64,000 nucleotides of DNA, from positions 492,142-556,141 of the forward strand of contig NZ_JXBK01000001.1 of NCBI RefSeq assembly GCF_000816495.1, written 5' to 3'. Of the stretch, positions 63,743-64,000 are shown in pieces (the first letter of the stretch is position 1; the number at the start of each line of letters is the position of its first letter). The stretch comes from Acinetobacter harbinensis. Its GTDB lineage: Bacteria > Pseudomonadota > Gammaproteobacteria > Pseudomonadales > Moraxellaceae. The position numbers were made by a program, and so were the translations under genes. The notes below the pieces were generated by a model that searched no databases, was not told where the DNA came from, and saw only the letters and a list, made by a program, of their open reading frames with translations.

Positions 63743-64000
63743 ATGATGATTAAATTATATATTTTTCCTATATTAGGGTTGATAAGTCCATGTGCTGTTA
63801 ATGCGGATGTAAATAAACCTGGATCTAATAGTGTAGATTTATATTATTCATTCAAAGTTTGTGATGACTCAAATAAGTGTGAAATATCATTGCCTTTAAA
63901 TAAGTCAGGTAATATATCTTTAAAATACTTGAACCAGTACATGATGAATTCTATATAAAAGATAATAATGGGGATTTTTATTTATATTATAAAAATTTTT
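63743..64000 (+). pseudogene. Exported protein gene, frame broken by a -1 shift, 3' end outside window
   Basis: The frame from ATG 63743 encodes a signal peptide (MMIKLYIFPILGLISPCAVNA) and SVDLYYSFKVCDDSNKCEIS but stops at 63958. The sensible continuation is in the -1 frame: from 63925 it reads ILEPVHDEFYIKDNNGDFYL and stays open to the window end. The two frames join at T-TTA-AAA (63919-63925). Either a base was lost in the A run or the shift is programmed. No family is recognised; a second envelope-directed immunity-like gene is possible from position. Confidence 0.5.

Noticed and set aside
56647..64000. Complete type VI secretion system
   Set aside because: Only vgrG, effector and small partner genes are seen; no tssB/C, hcp, clpV or membrane-complex genes lie in the window.

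Overview
The window looks like a chromosomal segment of an Acinetobacter species. Three things point there: the capsule (K) locus tail gdr-galU-ugd-pgi-gne1-pgm, an AntA/AntB pair that closely resembles (from memory) the Acinetobacter anthranilate dioxygenase, and moderate-to-low GC with an AT-rich capsule centre. No species is claimed.

Layout. 1-16786 (+) is the 3' half of a K locus: glycosyltransferases, a Wzy polymerase, fnlABC (UDP-L-FucNAc), a reductase/initiating transferase/gdr set for a second 6-deoxy-amino sugar, then galU-ugd-pgi-gne1 feeding the common nucleotide-sugar pool. pgm faces them across a shared terminator. 18279-25014 (-) is one collinear run ribB-ribH-nusB-thiL-pgpA-glmU-glmS. 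25551-30474 holds an AraC-type regulator, an aromatic-acid MFS transporter and antB/antA, but no antC reductase. A cold-shock gene, a 34-codon membrane ORF and a DUF2171-like gene follow.

33014-41787 is a genomic island at a tRNA-Gly gene. It is bracketed by two 150-nt direct repeats that contain the 45-nt 3' part of the tRNA. It carries two HipA-kinase/HTH modules of opposite gene order, a 1115-residue SWIM-SNF2 helicase, an IS903-like transposase relic, an intact 810-bp IS5-family element and the tail of an XRE regulator cut by that IS. It has no recognisable integrase. Two identical tRNA-Gly(GCC) genes close it.

42320-56220 is ordinary chromosome: bolA, a SirB-like gene, a ParA ATPase, a lipoprotein, LysE, DedA, guaA (followed by a twin-hairpin repeat), a diguanylate cyclase, a GST, phoB-phoR with a Pho box, a divergent TetR/SDR pair with a palindromic operator over the promoter, and a MATE pump. 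56647 to the end is a type VI secretion accessory cluster: a VgrG with a Cys-containing acidic tail, a small exported protein, a 794-residue candidate effector with both a lysozyme-like and a LAS metallopeptidase-like domain, a lipoprotein, and a gene start that needs a -1 frameshift to continue past the window edge.

Most notable: the two-domain effector flanked by two envelope-directed candidate immunity proteins; the tRNA-Gly island with paired HipA systems; a Ugd lacking the catalytic Cys; a truncated PglD-like acetyltransferase without its aminotransferase; and an ant operon without its reductase.
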